Source: Acanthaster planci (lineage: Eukaryota; Echinodermata; Asteroidea; Valvatida; Acanthasteridae). From it: a DNA stretch of 64,000 nucleotides. A program made the position numbers and the translations under genes. How positions within the stretch are numbered: position 1 is the first letter of the stretch; the number at the start of each line of letters is the position of its first letter. The notes under the pieces are model-generated. The model saw nothing but the letters and a program-made list of their open reading frames with translations, searched no databases and was not told where the DNA came from. The stretch spans positions 116,966 through 180,965 of the forward strand of contig NW_019091510.1 of NCBI RefSeq assembly GCF_001949145.1. The letters run 5' to 3'. Positions 24,801 through 36,462 of this stretch are shown here, piece by piece.

Positions 24801-27800
24801 TGGCGTTGTGCGCATGACAACGGTCTCTCGGTCGGAGGGTGTGAAGCACCTCCACGGTTTGTGTCACCTTTGTAAGGTACGGCAAGATCGGTCGGTTGAA
24901 CTTGAGCTGAGTTGGTGTATTTTGATTGAATGATACTTCATGGGTGCGTCCCGGCTCCGGCGTGTGATGTTGTTTGAGGGTTTTACATCTTTGCCGAGGT
25001 GCTCTTTTGGCTTCAGTCGTGACTGGGCATTCATCTACGGCTTTTCCGTCTCTTTGTGCAAACGTTTGTACGTGAAGCCTGGCCACACGAAAATTCTTTT
25101 TTGTTTCTGCGGCATGATTTTTTTCCATACAATGTCATTTTTTCTATCAGTCGGTTTTCGCGTGAAAGGAAGATATATAAGCCACAATTACGGTGTACTT
25201 CGCCGCGATTGCTGTTGTTTGTGGCTCGGCCGCTCGAACGCTGGGAACGTACAACCGGTTGTCGCTATTAGTTACTTGCAGCATGCAAGCAACATGCAAC
25301 AAACATGCAACATGGTGGCGTCCTCGTACATTCTTCGAGAGTAAATGTTTGAGCTAACTTCTTTTCCATTAAAAAATCATATCTGTCATGGAAAATTATT
25401 GATGTAAATTATGCAAAACTTTCCATTGTCTCCAGTTTTGTAAGCCATCTCGATAGTTTTTGCAGCTTTTCAAAAATCAAATCTCACACGTTTTCCCGTG
25501 TGTTCGTGTAAAACCCTGAAGAGGAGGAGGTGGTGTGTGTACCTGTTTCAAGAACAGTGTTCTTGAGTCGTGTTCCCGTCGTTCAAGCGCGAGAACGCGA
25601 AACCCGTGTCAAGGACAGGCCGCCCGAACTCGACCATGGGGAAGTACAAGATGCGATTAAGTTGTTCGCTTACAGACAGCACATTCAGACCATACATGGA
25701 TGCACGGGAAATGCTAGGCACACAATCTGCACTGCAAAGAAGAGGATGTTCATGTGATCCTTAGTATACTGGATCCTCAGGGAACTGAGCAAAGACATAC
25801 AGAGGTTACTTCGTCGGTCTCACTCGTCAAAAGGACCGGACTCTTTATAGCACATACGATATTATGTAGATGGCGACTGTATCTGTGGTTGTGTTGATGG
25901 TTATGATTCAAGGCGAGTTATGACATGGATAAGCTGCGGTGAAATGCACAAACTTGGACCCAAGAGTAATTGGAGGTTACTATCTGCAGGCAGTTTACTA
26001 TCACATGATATGGCAGCGAGGACATTATCCCATTAAAGGACAGAGAATGGTGGACCTTCACCCTACCACTTTTAAAGAAAACGATAGTTTCAGTACTGAA
26101 ATCAGTACAAATTCGCGTCGAATCGGGCTCTTTACTTTGAAGTACCTTATGAGACCATCAACACCAGACGTCAAAGGTCCACCGGAAAAATTAAGGCAGA
26201 CGGGTGGCCTGATACTATTTACTATTTACTGATACTATATACTAACAACAACAACTACCTTTTTTGTCTGCCGCAGCTTCCATGTCGATGGGAACAGCAA
26301 CACTTCGAGGGAACGAAAAAGTGTTTTAAAGGAACAAAATATGATTTCCAGGGAAAGAAATATTATTTTGAGGAACGAAAAACATTTCGAGGAGGCAATA
26401 CCACATTTCGAAGGAACGAAACACCATTTCTAGGGAACCAAAATAATTTTGAGGGAATGTAATGTAATTTGGAGAGATCACGGTATTACTTTAATGGAAC
26501 AAAAACATTTTAAGGGGGAAAACGGCACTTCCAGGGAATGAAAAACGTTTCTGAGGCAGAAAACACGGTTTTTAAGATAACAAAATAGCATTCCGAGGAA
26601 TGAAATATTGTCTCTATAGGGAACGAAATAACATTTCGAGTGGAAGAACTTTTCGAGGAAGCAAAATGTTATTTTGAGGAGCTAAATAATATTCAAGGGG
26701 TCTCAAGGGATCAAACCAACCTTTCTAGGGAACGGAACAACATTTTGAGTTAAGGTTGGGCTAACACTTTGGTGTAAGACTTTTCTTACCCTAACACCAG
26801 TGTAGAACCCAGAACGTGCTTGGGTTGGGCTGGATATCGGGTTTGCTTGGTCCAGCTGAATTGATTGGCCTGGGTCAGTTGGTTTGGGATAGGTTAGGCG
26901 GGGTTGCTTTGGGTGGGGTTTAAGTAGAGACCGTATATGGGATGTGCTGACTCGCACTGATTTTCTCATTCGATTTTGCTGCTTGTAAACTTTGATATCA
27001 TAATACCGTGGTTACAGTAAATGTTATGATATTTATCTCTTTTGCAGGTCAAGGGGAAAACTTTGAGAACGCATTTACGCCGGTAATTGATGTTCCACCA
27101 GAGAGGATTCCGCTGGCTTTCTATTCGGGTCTCTTTGCTTATTCAGGATGGTAAGAAGGTTTATAACACTGCTCCAGGGAGCAACCTCATTTTCTGTGAT
27201 GAAATTGTCTGATGTACCTTACCAAATCATTTCGTTTGGAGTAAGATATCACCAGTGAGACACCCATTTTTCATTAGACTTTTTTCAAAGCACACAGTTC
27301 ACAGTTCACACAGTTCAGTTCACATTTGTTTGATAAATAGGCCTAATTTAGATCTAATCAAGCTATACGCGCATCCGTCCCAGCGTTGTAGCCAGCTTTT
27401 TGGTGCCGGGAGGGATTTAAAGGCGAATGTGGCATGGGGCTTTAATATTCAACATAATGTGGGGGAAGAAAAAACTTCGAATCCTTACTCACGGTCCCGA
27501 CATCATTGCTTTTATTTCGTGGTGTTGTTTTCTTTGGGTTGTGGCACTAATATTTGAAAAATAAATGTACCGATTATTCTACTGTACAAAAGAGAAAATA
27601 GTTGGGGAGGGGAATGCGTCAGAGGTGGGCAAGTTGCCCCCCCCCCCGACACGCCACTGGTCCGTCAGGTTAGTTTGCAACTGTGGAAGAATGAAGGTTT
27701 CAGAACTTCTGTCTGTGTGGACGAGAGAGGAGGGAGTTGTGCTATCACCTTAAAGCGTTAAAAAGACTTCATTAAGAGTAGCGGTCTTTAAATACCAGCA

Positions 27801-30800
27801 TATTGTGCCCTTTCAGAAAGCTTTCTAGATGTGCACTGTTTTGTTTCTTCTTTGCTTGGAGACTTTTTGTGAGTACATTTTACATTGACATCGTAGCAAA
27901 AAGTAGACTGTAAATTATTATTCATGAATACCCAAAACAGTTTAGCCATTCCTACTGATCGATAGCTTATCACGTGGCCGGTCTCTAACAGTTGATGTAA
28001 TAGGGGCTGGAAGGCTGTAAATTCCCTTCAACTCACCTTTAATTGCTTTGGCACATTATCAGCATCCATTCTCTTGATCTTGTCTTTGACAAACCTAAGA
28101 CCGACCAAGCACGCATTTATTCCCTTATGAAATATTGCATGTTCATACTCTCTCCATAGGCAATACCTGCCCTGTGTCACTGAAGAGATGATCAATCCAT
28201 CAAGGTAGAGAGGGCAACTTGAACGTTGCTAAGAGAACAGCATCTTCTAAGGTCACTTGCATGAGTCTGCAACTATCACATTAGGAAAAAGTAGCAATGA
28301 GTTCCAAATGCCGAGGATAACATGAGATTTATAATGATTTATTACTCAACGTTGGCTGTTGAATTTACTGCTTACCTGTTTCAAAATACGAAAAGCACGA
28401 TGCATAACAGAATTTTTAACCCAAAGAGCCGGGTTTAATTAGACAATCTCACAACCGGGGCCTTAGAACTCGACCGTCCAAAGCCCATTTTTTTAAACCA
28501 GTAACTGCTCATCAGTAAAAAACAATGTGGAGTTTCAACTCAATCTGACATGTGATTTTGTTGTTACGGTCATTGGAAGTTGAAGGCTACACGCATGCCA
28601 GCCTGCAGTGCACTGAGCACTGCAGTGAAAAAGAACATTTATACATTATTGGCGGACGAAAATTTTGGCAATGCGCAAAAACGGTAGGTTCGGTTTTAAC
28701 AAAATCAGTTTCAAAATGACTGCAAAGAGTTACTAAAAAACTCCCAAAGGCTCGGCTAGTAAAAAAAAGTGCCATGCGGCGATATTGGAATAAGGTTTGT
28801 TGGGGATGGATTCGGCTCTTTTAGGGCCGTCCTCATGAATCCCTAAAGTTGAAATCTTCAGACGATTGTCGGCCTTTTGATCGATTTATTGCTCTAACAG
28901 TTGCTTTTAGTTTCGACATACTTTTATGTCTGCGTTACTCTTTCCTTTTCCCACAGAAATATTCCACTAGGGATCATCGTATCGATGACCATCATAACTG
29001 TAGTTTACATGATGGTCAATGTAGCGTACTATGTGGTCATTTCTCCAGTGGAGCTGCTGGCTTCAAATGCTGTGGCCTTGGTAACTAACTGACAACCTAT
29101 AAGAACTTGAAGAGACTTCAGACGGTAGATTATTCCACCCATAGGGGTCCAAAATCATATTTTGGCACTGAAAGTGATCGTAGACCTGTCAAACTTAAAA
29201 AAATGAAAATACTTAAACATCTGCGGGTGATACCATACAGTTTGAGGTTGAATATTAGCAAAACATGATTTGTATCAGAATTTTAAGAAATCCAAAGTTG
29301 GGAGTGAACATGCAAGCATCAGCCATCGGCCAAGGTATACGTATTTCTTTATAAGCGTTGGCGCACGGCAGCAGTGACTCTTATCACTGTATCGCAAAAG
29401 CTGTACTTTGTCTGTGTGTGTGTGTTTTTTTTACTTTGAACATCGCGGGCATATACGTATGCAAAGGGTCTATAGTCCATTTTGTCATGAACAGAATTGA
29501 TTCAGTATTGTATGGCCTAATGGAAATAATTATACTTTCCATCTGGTTTTAATAATGTTATAACAGTGTCTATTTTCTCCTTTCTAAAAGACTTTTGGTG
29601 ACCGAGTGCTTGGATCTTGGTCTGCAGTTTGTTCGTTGGCTGTCGCTTTGTCTTGTATCGGAGGTGTTAATGGAGCAATATTTGCAACTGCCAGGTTCGT
29701 AACTTTTCAAAAATTCATAAAAATCAAAATTCATTAAAGTTGATATTTGGGCAAATGATTTAACTTTTATAAATTGCATTTATAAAATTTATAAAGTGAA
29801 TCATTTCTTTTTCGGTTTTCAACTTGTAAGGAGCAAACAAACTCTTGGAAACCTTTTTCCTTTGGAGGATATGTTTGAATATTAATAATACTATTATTAA
29901 TTGTGATGTACAATTTGCTTCTTTCAGGTCTCTCATGGTGTCATCGCAGGAGGGCGTCACGCCTGAAGTTCTGGGGATGATCCACGTGCACTACAAGACA
30001 CCTTTACCGGCGGCACTCGCTTTCGTAATGATTTTGTTCTGTTTGATATACATTATACTGTTTTTTATAAGCACAATCATCACTGTCGTTTTCCCCAGTC
30101 AAATTTATGCTCTTGCCGTTTTTTTTCTCCTCCACATCTGAACAATACATGTCATAAAGGGCCTCTGTGGAACTGATGAATATAATGCCGTTGATACATC
30201 ACACAAAATCGGGAATAAGCTTTTGCGTCTCCGGAGGTTCTTTAGATAATCTGAATCCCTCCTTGTACTCATTTGTATTCGAAAGGAAGAGAAAATAAAG
30301 GAAATTTGCGAGGCGAAAGGGGTGCTTGTTTGTTTGTTGGGGTGCTTGTTTGTTTGGAAGTAAAAAGGAAAACACTTGTTTTCACATGGACCCCAACGCC
30401 CTCTTTTTAAGGTTTAAATTGCTTTGCAATGATTTAATAACACACTTATCCTTTCTGTCGATAGGTTCACTAGTGAGTCATCCTAATTGCATTTTTCTGA
30501 TGTTTTTCCTGAGGAGTCATAATGATCTCTCAGATATTATCGCTGATAATGCTTCCAACCGTAGTTCCCAATTGTTGTGTGCATGCTGCTTTTTGGAGAT
30601 GTCGGTACGATACTCAACTACATGAGTTTTCCTAACTGGTTGTTTAGCTGCCTGTCATTTGCCATCATCCCATACTACCGATGGAAGCATCCAGACATGC
30701 CAAGACCATTTAAGGTACGATGTCAGATAAAAAGGCGCCTTAATCGGCGCATGATTGCCAACAGTGAAATATTGTGGTTTTAACCTTATAAATCCTTATA

Positions 30801-33690
30801 GGACCATTTTTCGGCCCTCTCAAAGCCAGTGTGCCTTTCTCTTGTCCGCGTTGGAAGAAGTGATTTATTTGAAAGTTAACACGGACTTAAAATTGTATAT
30901 TTTCATGGAATCGAGACATTCTGTGGAACGTATCTTATAGTGGTCAATGATGTTTGGGAAAAATGGGCCTATGTAATTCTGCTATAATGCTTAATTTGAC
31001 ATTTTAAGGAAACTGTAGTTGAAGCCATCACTTTCCAAACTTTAATTGGCACGAAAACGACGTATGATGGCCGATAGAGAGGGGGCGTGGAAGGTTGCAA
31101 CCCCGTTCACCCACTCAAAAATGTTTGACTCAACTTTGCTAAATATAAATGTTTTTCAGGTCAATGTCCACATTTTTACAGTAATCATCAACATAAACAG
31201 ATCATATGTCAAGAATATGACGTGGAGTCCAAATAAGTAGTTCAGATTTCAATAAGGTATCATAATATATAAAAATGTAAATCGAAAATCCGCTGGGTAG
31301 GTCAAATATCCACACAGAAAAAAAAACCGACGTCTACCAGGGCAATCAAATGTTATATAGTGATCTGAAATGAGTGGATGTTTGAAATGATCAAGATGTG
31401 AGATGATACTTCCACCTGAAACCATGAAAGATATTTTTAAAACCAATTGTTACTAAGGCTTATTTCTTCTCTTTACATCAGTCTTTGAAATGCCTTCCAC
31501 ATGAGGTAATATCTGTCCGTTTAAAAAAGAATATTCCAAAATTATCTTTGAATAAAATTTGACATAGGTATCGTAAAGTCGCTGCTTGTCATCGTCGGGG
31601 TGGTACAGCATCTATTTAACACCAAATATTTGCTTGGGATATTTGAATGACCAATGCTGCACTTGATGAACCTATCAGCGAAGTTATTCACCACTGGTTA
31701 CTTGGTTACATTACAATTTTCTTTATGTGGATATTTGATTTCCCTATTGTTATTTGAATTATCTACTGCGATATTGACGTGGCTAAGTGGACATTTACTC
31801 TGGCTTTATCCTATTGTGTGGACATTTGGTTGGCCTATTGACATTTGAATACCTAATTTGGCATTCCGCCTAATACTGTGGATATTTGACCTGGAAAACC
31901 TATAGAATGTGGGAGAAAATTGGTAGACTCAATTTGGGGTGTGCTAATTAACCTGATAGTAGGAGTGCGTCTTCACTAAATTAGTCTAAAAGATCACACT
32001 CCCCAATTCATGTCAGCGCCGGAGACCAGTTGTTATGGAGTACCGTGGTGAATACGTCTCGCGCACAATGGACCTTTCCCATGAAATAGGCAAATAAGAC
32101 GGGCGCACGCATGCTACTACCACTGGTTGGCAAGCGCAGCCGTCAAGACTGTCGTATTAAAACCCTTTTCCGATACTTCAGCACACTTTTCTTGAAACTA
32201 AATGAAATTTCTAGTGTCCTGAAGGTGGGAAAGTAACAATTCCTTGTCGTGAAGTTCCGTACTCATGTCGGAGTATACAATATTATGTACTACAGAAATT
32301 ACGGTGTACTATTTACGACAAACATTTCTCTCTCTATGGCCTCCCTCCAGGCGACGCAACCAGACGACGTGACGGCACAACGGCTCCCTTGCATCGTGCC
32401 GTTGGGTCCCACCGTTGCCTTCTTGCCATAACTTTTGTACACACACGAAGTAAAGGGCGAAAGCACACGACGCGTCGCGTCGTGCGTCGTGTCGTGCGTC
32501 GAGTCGTGCTTCAGGCGACACGATGCACGACACGACGTACGACGCGACGCACGACAGCAAGACGCGACGGGCGACGGAAGGGGTGACACGACATTTAGGC
32601 AGAAAAAATGCAACAAGGAAAGGACCTAAGACAGCACGACGCGACGGGCGACGGCACGACGCGATGCGTCGTGTTTGTACAAAAGTAATGGCAAGAAGGC
32701 GACAGTGCCACCCGACGGCATGACGCAAGGGAGCCGTCGTGCCGTCGTGTCGTGTAATTGCGTCGCCTGGAGGGAGGCTAGGGAGAGAGAGAAATGTGTG
32801 TCGTTAATAGTACACCATACAGAAATATTGTGCGTGTGTTAATAGTTGAGCGTGCTTGTGACGTCACGTTTGGTACTCCGTGGGCTTGTTTGTACCACAC
32901 GGACCTGGATCTCGCTCAGTGGTCCCAAAGCTTATACCCATATACCCAGCAAGAATGATATGGGATGGAGGGGTACCCCTACAAATTTCTAATCCCAGTA
33001 CACACTCTTGACTATTTGTACACCCCTAGATGTCTGAAATGAATTCTTGAGATTTCAATCAAACAATGACCAACACAAAGGTGTGAAGGCAGTGCTCTCT
33101 GTCCCATATCTTGCTTCAAATGTCAAAGCTGGTTCGCTCCATCCGTTAGGCGGGTTCTGGTGTTAGTGAACCAACTCCGGATCACTGATCTGGATCCATG
33201 TAAATCAAACAGGCTCTGAAAGCGTAATGGGAAAGCCCACTCAAATTTTCTGCTTTGGTCAGGTTCCAATCATTCTGCCCATCATCTTCATTGCGTGCGG
33301 TTTGTTTGTACTGGCTGTCTCCCTTTACTCCTCGCCGTTGGATTGTGGCATCGGAGCCGCTATCACCGTGACAGGGATACCAGTCTACCTTCTATTCGTT
33401 TGGTGGGAGAGTAAACCTAGCTGGTTCACAAATGCACTCGGTAAGATAGCGGCATAGTTCAAGTCGTGCGTGCATGTTATGATCCATGGGCCCAAGTCTT
33501 TCCTAAGTCGAACTTACGAGAAACCGTAAACGAGTTAGCAGAAGAAAGAGGTCTATTTTTCCCAGAATATTCCTAAAACCTTGATATGATACTAATGTTA
33601 CCATCTTGTAAATCTATTTCATCAGACACTCTGACGTCAGTCCTGCAGAGATTCCTCTTGATAGCGCCACAAGATACAAAATCAGACTAG
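21830..33690 (+). CDS. SLC7-family amino-acid transporter light chain, copy C (LAT/y+LAT-like, complete)
   Basis: Ten exons: 21830-22334, 23253-23378, 27048-27150, 28160-28204, 28957-29080, 29591-29694, 29928-30024, 30565-30714, 33263-33440, 33626-33690. They give 498 aa with the same exon lengths and phases as copy B and no disabling change. The first in-frame Met (MKQDD) is used. Motifs match copy B: GSGIF in TM1, GECTIP with the heavy-chain cysteine, [11 protein letters not shown] in TM6, [14 protein letters not shown] and DCGIGAAIT. Family role: exchange of large neutral or cationic amino acids across the plasma membrane in a heterodimer with an SLC3 protein. Exons 1 and 7 are almost identical to copy B, while exons 5 and 8 differ at about 20-24% of residues. 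Intron 1 is alignable with that of copy B by eye. Introns 2, 3 and 8 are swollen by repeats. Confidence 0.93.
23770..23960 (+). pseudogene. Non-LTR retrotransposon ORF2 C-terminal fragment
   Basis: The frame reads WNRPRGRPHSRLKDVVQ, then PKDALALTQDHARWRQSADQ and LGPTSSRHKI ending in TAG. The pattern 'R-P-R-G-R-P-x-x-R-x-x-D-V-V ... A-x-D-R-x-x-W-R' is the usual tail of non-LTR reverse-transcriptase proteins after the thumb. The T- and GT-rich tract at 24049-24095 may be its 3' tail. It lies in intron 2 of copy C. The clade cannot be assigned. Confidence 0.55.
24100..26269. other. Intron 2 of copy C, unassigned stretch
   Basis: Open frames of up to about 130 codons occur on both strands (for example 24796-25128 minus and 24940-25344 plus), but none shows a recognisable family or consistent splice borders. 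A short tandem ACATGCAACA-like run lies at 25278-25312. I see no supported feature. Confidence 0.5.
26270..26740 (+). repeat. Degenerate minisatellite, unit like GGGAACGAAAAACATTTCGA
   Basis: About fifteen diverged units of roughly 27-30 bases, each with a GGAACGAAA-type core and an ACATTTCGAGG-type core, run through this intron. Unit length and spacing vary, indicating an old array. Confidence 0.75.
26760..26935 (+). repeat. Degenerate GGTTGGGCTGG/GGTTTGG repeat before exon 3 of copy C
   Basis: Contains TTGGGTTGGGCTGGATATCG, TTGATTGGCCTGGGTCAG and GGTTTGGGATAGGTTAGGCG. It ends about 110 bases before exon 3, the same relative place as the similar repeats of copies A and B. Confidence 0.55.
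27381..27659. mobile_element. hAT-like non-autonomous element in intron 3 of copy C
   Basis: Starts CAGCGTTGTAGCC and ends ACACGCCACTG. The flanks ATCCGTCC and GTCCGTCA match at six of eight bases, a worn target duplication. The interior shares TTGCTTTTATTTCGTGGTGT and GGCACTAATATTTGAAAAAT-like phrases with 18809-19057. It carries a C11-12 tract near its right end. Confidence 0.6.
31297..31892. repeat. Degenerate GTGGACATTTG repeats bounded by a 16-bp inverted pair
   Basis: AGGTCAAATATCCACA at about 31297-31312 is exactly inverted as TGTGGATATTTGACCT at about 31877-31892. Between 31620 and 31890 the phrase (T/A)TGTGGA(C/T)ATTTG recurs about six times with variable spacers. It lies in intron 8 of copy C. 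It could be a small element or a decayed satellite. Confidence 0.5.
32303..32815. mobile_element. Large palindromic fold-back element, CGTC-rich
   Basis: The left arm (32303-32448) and right arm (32670-32815) are inverted copies of about 146 bases, roughly 85% identical by eye. Shared blocks are ATTTCTCTCTCT, GCCTCCCTCCAGGCGACGCA, ACGGCTCCCTTGC, CGCCTTCTTGCCAT-like and ACTTTTGTACA. The centre is GACG/CGTC repeats that are themselves inverted. Open frames on both strands, rich in R, H, D and S, are by-products. It is located in intron 8 of copy C. Confidence 0.8.
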
Positions 33691-33805
33691 AGACAATTCT
33701 GTTACAGCAGGAGCGGTACGTAATACTGATTGTTTGAATGTAGTCGTATATTTCGCATATAATGTACGGATGATAATGTGATGGAAGACTTGAAATATAA
33801 GATGG

Positions 33806-33811
33806 AATAAA
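33806..33811 (+). terminator. Poly(A) signal candidate of transporter copy C
   Basis: AATAAA lies 116 bases after the copy C stop codon, matching the 98 bases seen in copy B. Confidence 0.55.
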
Positions 33812-34774
33812 GCAAATAATGGCACTCCATATAGATCACAGTTAATAATTTTCGTTACAAAGGAGGGCAAATTCGTGCGACGAGTATAGTTAACTGCACT
33901 TTAGTTCGATTAACACCACTCGATCAATAGATGGTTTGGACTATGTAGTCGACTATTTGGGACCAGGCCCAGGGGTATGGTCGCTCCGCTGGTTATCAAT
34001 AGCCGGTTTCGTTTATCGTTACAGAGGGAACCATTCAAATGAAAATAATTGTACGAGATGTATGCTGCGAGAATCGCAGCCAAAGGTTAAATGTGATTAA
34101 CGATGAGATTTCTAAAACTTGACCGCCCATGGACGTTCGAATGTACCTGGAAATGCGCATGCACATTGTTAAAAAGCTAGGGACTACAGGTCGAACTATA
34201 TGTATAGTTCGCGCTCGAATTTGCCCGAAATTGTAAATGAAGTCCAACACATGCATGGATTGATTGTGTATTAATTAAAGAGGTACTGCTTTTGGGGAGG
34301 AAAGAAGAGTATTCGAGAAAACAAAATTACAAGGAGTGGCCTATCCGGACCTGGGGAGAGGGCTAGGGCAAATAGGTCTTTTGTCTATAAACAACTGTCA
34401 AATAGTTTTCACGAAAGATTGTAGTACCTTGAAACCCCTAAATCATTGACAACTTGTCGGAGGATGCATCTTACCCCCTATGATCCGCTGCTGGGTACGC
34501 CACTACTTGAAAGCCTGCATGCACTGTCGGTCAAACAAGATCATTATTACGAAAGGCCAAGAATTGTGAAAACTAGAAAATCAAACCAAAAGAAAATAAG
34601 AATAGGTCAGTCTGTATGGAATCCTCATATCTTTGCAGTATTACAATAATTAACATGGTAACATGGTATTCTTATCTGCTAAAACTGCTTTCCCTGTAAT
34701 AGCTTGCGCCGAAACAATCATATCATATTGGAGTAGAAGAGATAAACATAATCACCGCGGTGGATGACAAATAC

Positions 34775-34918
34775 AGTAAAAAAGATAATCGATGACTCGC
34801 GGTGTCGTGTTGCTGGTAGCGACGTTTCGGCTGCCAGTGCTGTAGGCTAGCAGCACTGGCAGCCGAAACGTCGCTACCAGCAACACGACATCGCGAGTCA
34901 TCGATTATCTTTTTTACT
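34775..34918. repeat. Near-perfect long hairpin, 68-bp arms with an 8-base loop
   Basis: The left arm, AGTAAAAAAGATAATCGATG through GCGACGTTTCGGCTGCCAGT, ends at 34842. The right arm starts at 34851 and is its reverse complement to 34918, with one mismatch (GGTGTCG against GATGTCG). The loop is TAGGCTAG. Such similarity between arms implies a recent inverted duplication or an element with very long inverted repeats. Confidence 0.9.
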
Positions 34919-36140
34919 CATATTGGAGTATTTAAAATTCTGAAACAATTATTATTGCAGTATTATAAGCAGTGCATTTTCAAAAATTAGCACAACAAAA
35001 CAAATGGGGGAAGTATGAAACAAAAGCACGATGTGGAAGTTAACACAGTAATAGTGAAAATGGTATGAACAGATTTTAAAGATCAGTAAAAACGTGAAAC
35101 AAAAAACGTGTAGAGAATGTTTTATAACTAAACCGTGTGTGCAGTTGGGAGCTTTAAAGTTTGCATAAACTTGGTGTGTAAGCATTTTAAGACTTTATTC
35201 CTGAAAGTCATATATGTATTTCTTTTTTGTAGCCTATCAATCAAACACTGCTTTATCTACCGGTTAATGCAAATAAAGTGGATGTGTTGGCTGATCAGCT
35301 ACAGATGAAGTGATGATAATCATAATTGAATAGAGGCTTTGCATGGTAGCCATTTCCAGGGCAGTTCTGTTATTCCACTGGGATATCTCCTTTATGCATA
35401 CCTTGTGGAACAAAAGGACTGGCCTGCAAGATGGCGGGCTTGCAAACCCTCTATTACCGAGAATCGTCTAAAGGCTTAAAATTGTTATTAAACACTTTAA
35501 GTTTAACTGCATTTAATCTTTATATTTGTTGCGAGTGGTGGCCTTTAAATACCATTGGTATATATGCAACAGTGAACTCTGTCATTCATGAGGCAAATAG
35601 GTTGTTTTTGAGTTTAATTAATCTACAGAAATGACTGGATTTTGTGAAATTGGGATTTGTTCAAATCATAGGAGGGTTAGTATATTATTATGACCATTTG
35701 TGTGGAACTCTACTGGAACATTTCTGAAGAATTAAAGGATTACCAGACGAAGAATGATCAAAATTAAAGTTTTATTCACTTACTGATAACAAAAGACAGA
35801 TCTTGACATGAAAAAATAAGGGACAATCCACGGTCTTATTCCCCCCCCCTCCCGAAGTTCTGAGCGCCTCATCAAGCATAACAAGTTTAGCCAAGGGGTA
35901 CAGAGTGGTAGAATGGCCATGCATAGGAAAATAAACTAGCAATAATGTGACGCTGTAGAAGCAAAACTGAACGGAAAATGGAAATAAATATTAAATTGGG
36001 ACGATGAAAATAGATAATGAAACATTGGGTACATGCACTGTGTTACAAAACTACTCACAAAATGACCCTTATGTTGTCACTTGTCAGTGTAGCCCCCCCC
36101 CTACCCATAGCCTATTTTTGTAACTTATCAATATATGTAC

Positions 36141-36290
36141 AGACAGGGGAGTAGCGAAGGCATTTTCTTGAGGGGGGTGTGCCAGAGTCAATTTGCAACT
36201 AGTAACTTATTCGCCAACCTCGTGTCATGTAAAATTCACAAACTGATCCGTGGTAGCTACGTTGCATGCTTCAGGGGAAATGCCGACGGC
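36141..36290 (+). mobile_element. Dispersed repeat, family shared with 19058-19190
   Basis: Starts CAGGGGAGTAGCGAAGGCAT, followed by TTTCTTGAGGGGGGTGTGCC, CCAACCTCGTGTCATG and CATGCTTCAGGGGAA. The plus-strand order matches the minus strand of 19058-19190. Confidence 0.55.
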
Positions 36291-36352
36291 AAACGTATGT
36301 GCTTTAAGTTGGATTCATTTGCTAACCGAAGCTCTAGCTATTTGCCGACTGG

Positions 36353-36462
36353 AATACCGGGCGTTTCACAATAGCGCCCCTCCAAGAGTTTGCATCGCGT
36401 GAACCAATCACAGTGCGCGAAATCTGTCGACCGAATGCGCGTTTGGATCTCCCGTAGTATCG
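36353..36462. mobile_element. Small MITE-like repeat, family 2 copy 1
   Basis: ATACCGGGCGTTTCACAATA, CCTCCAAGAGTTTGCATCGC and GCGCGAAATCTGTCGACC appear in the same order in the 98-base element at 42228-42325, which has clear inverted ends. Confidence 0.65.

Noticed and set aside
32299-32728. Several overlapping R/H/S/D-rich frames on both strands
   Set aside because: They are translation of the CGTC/GACG fold-back element in intron 8 of transporter copy C.
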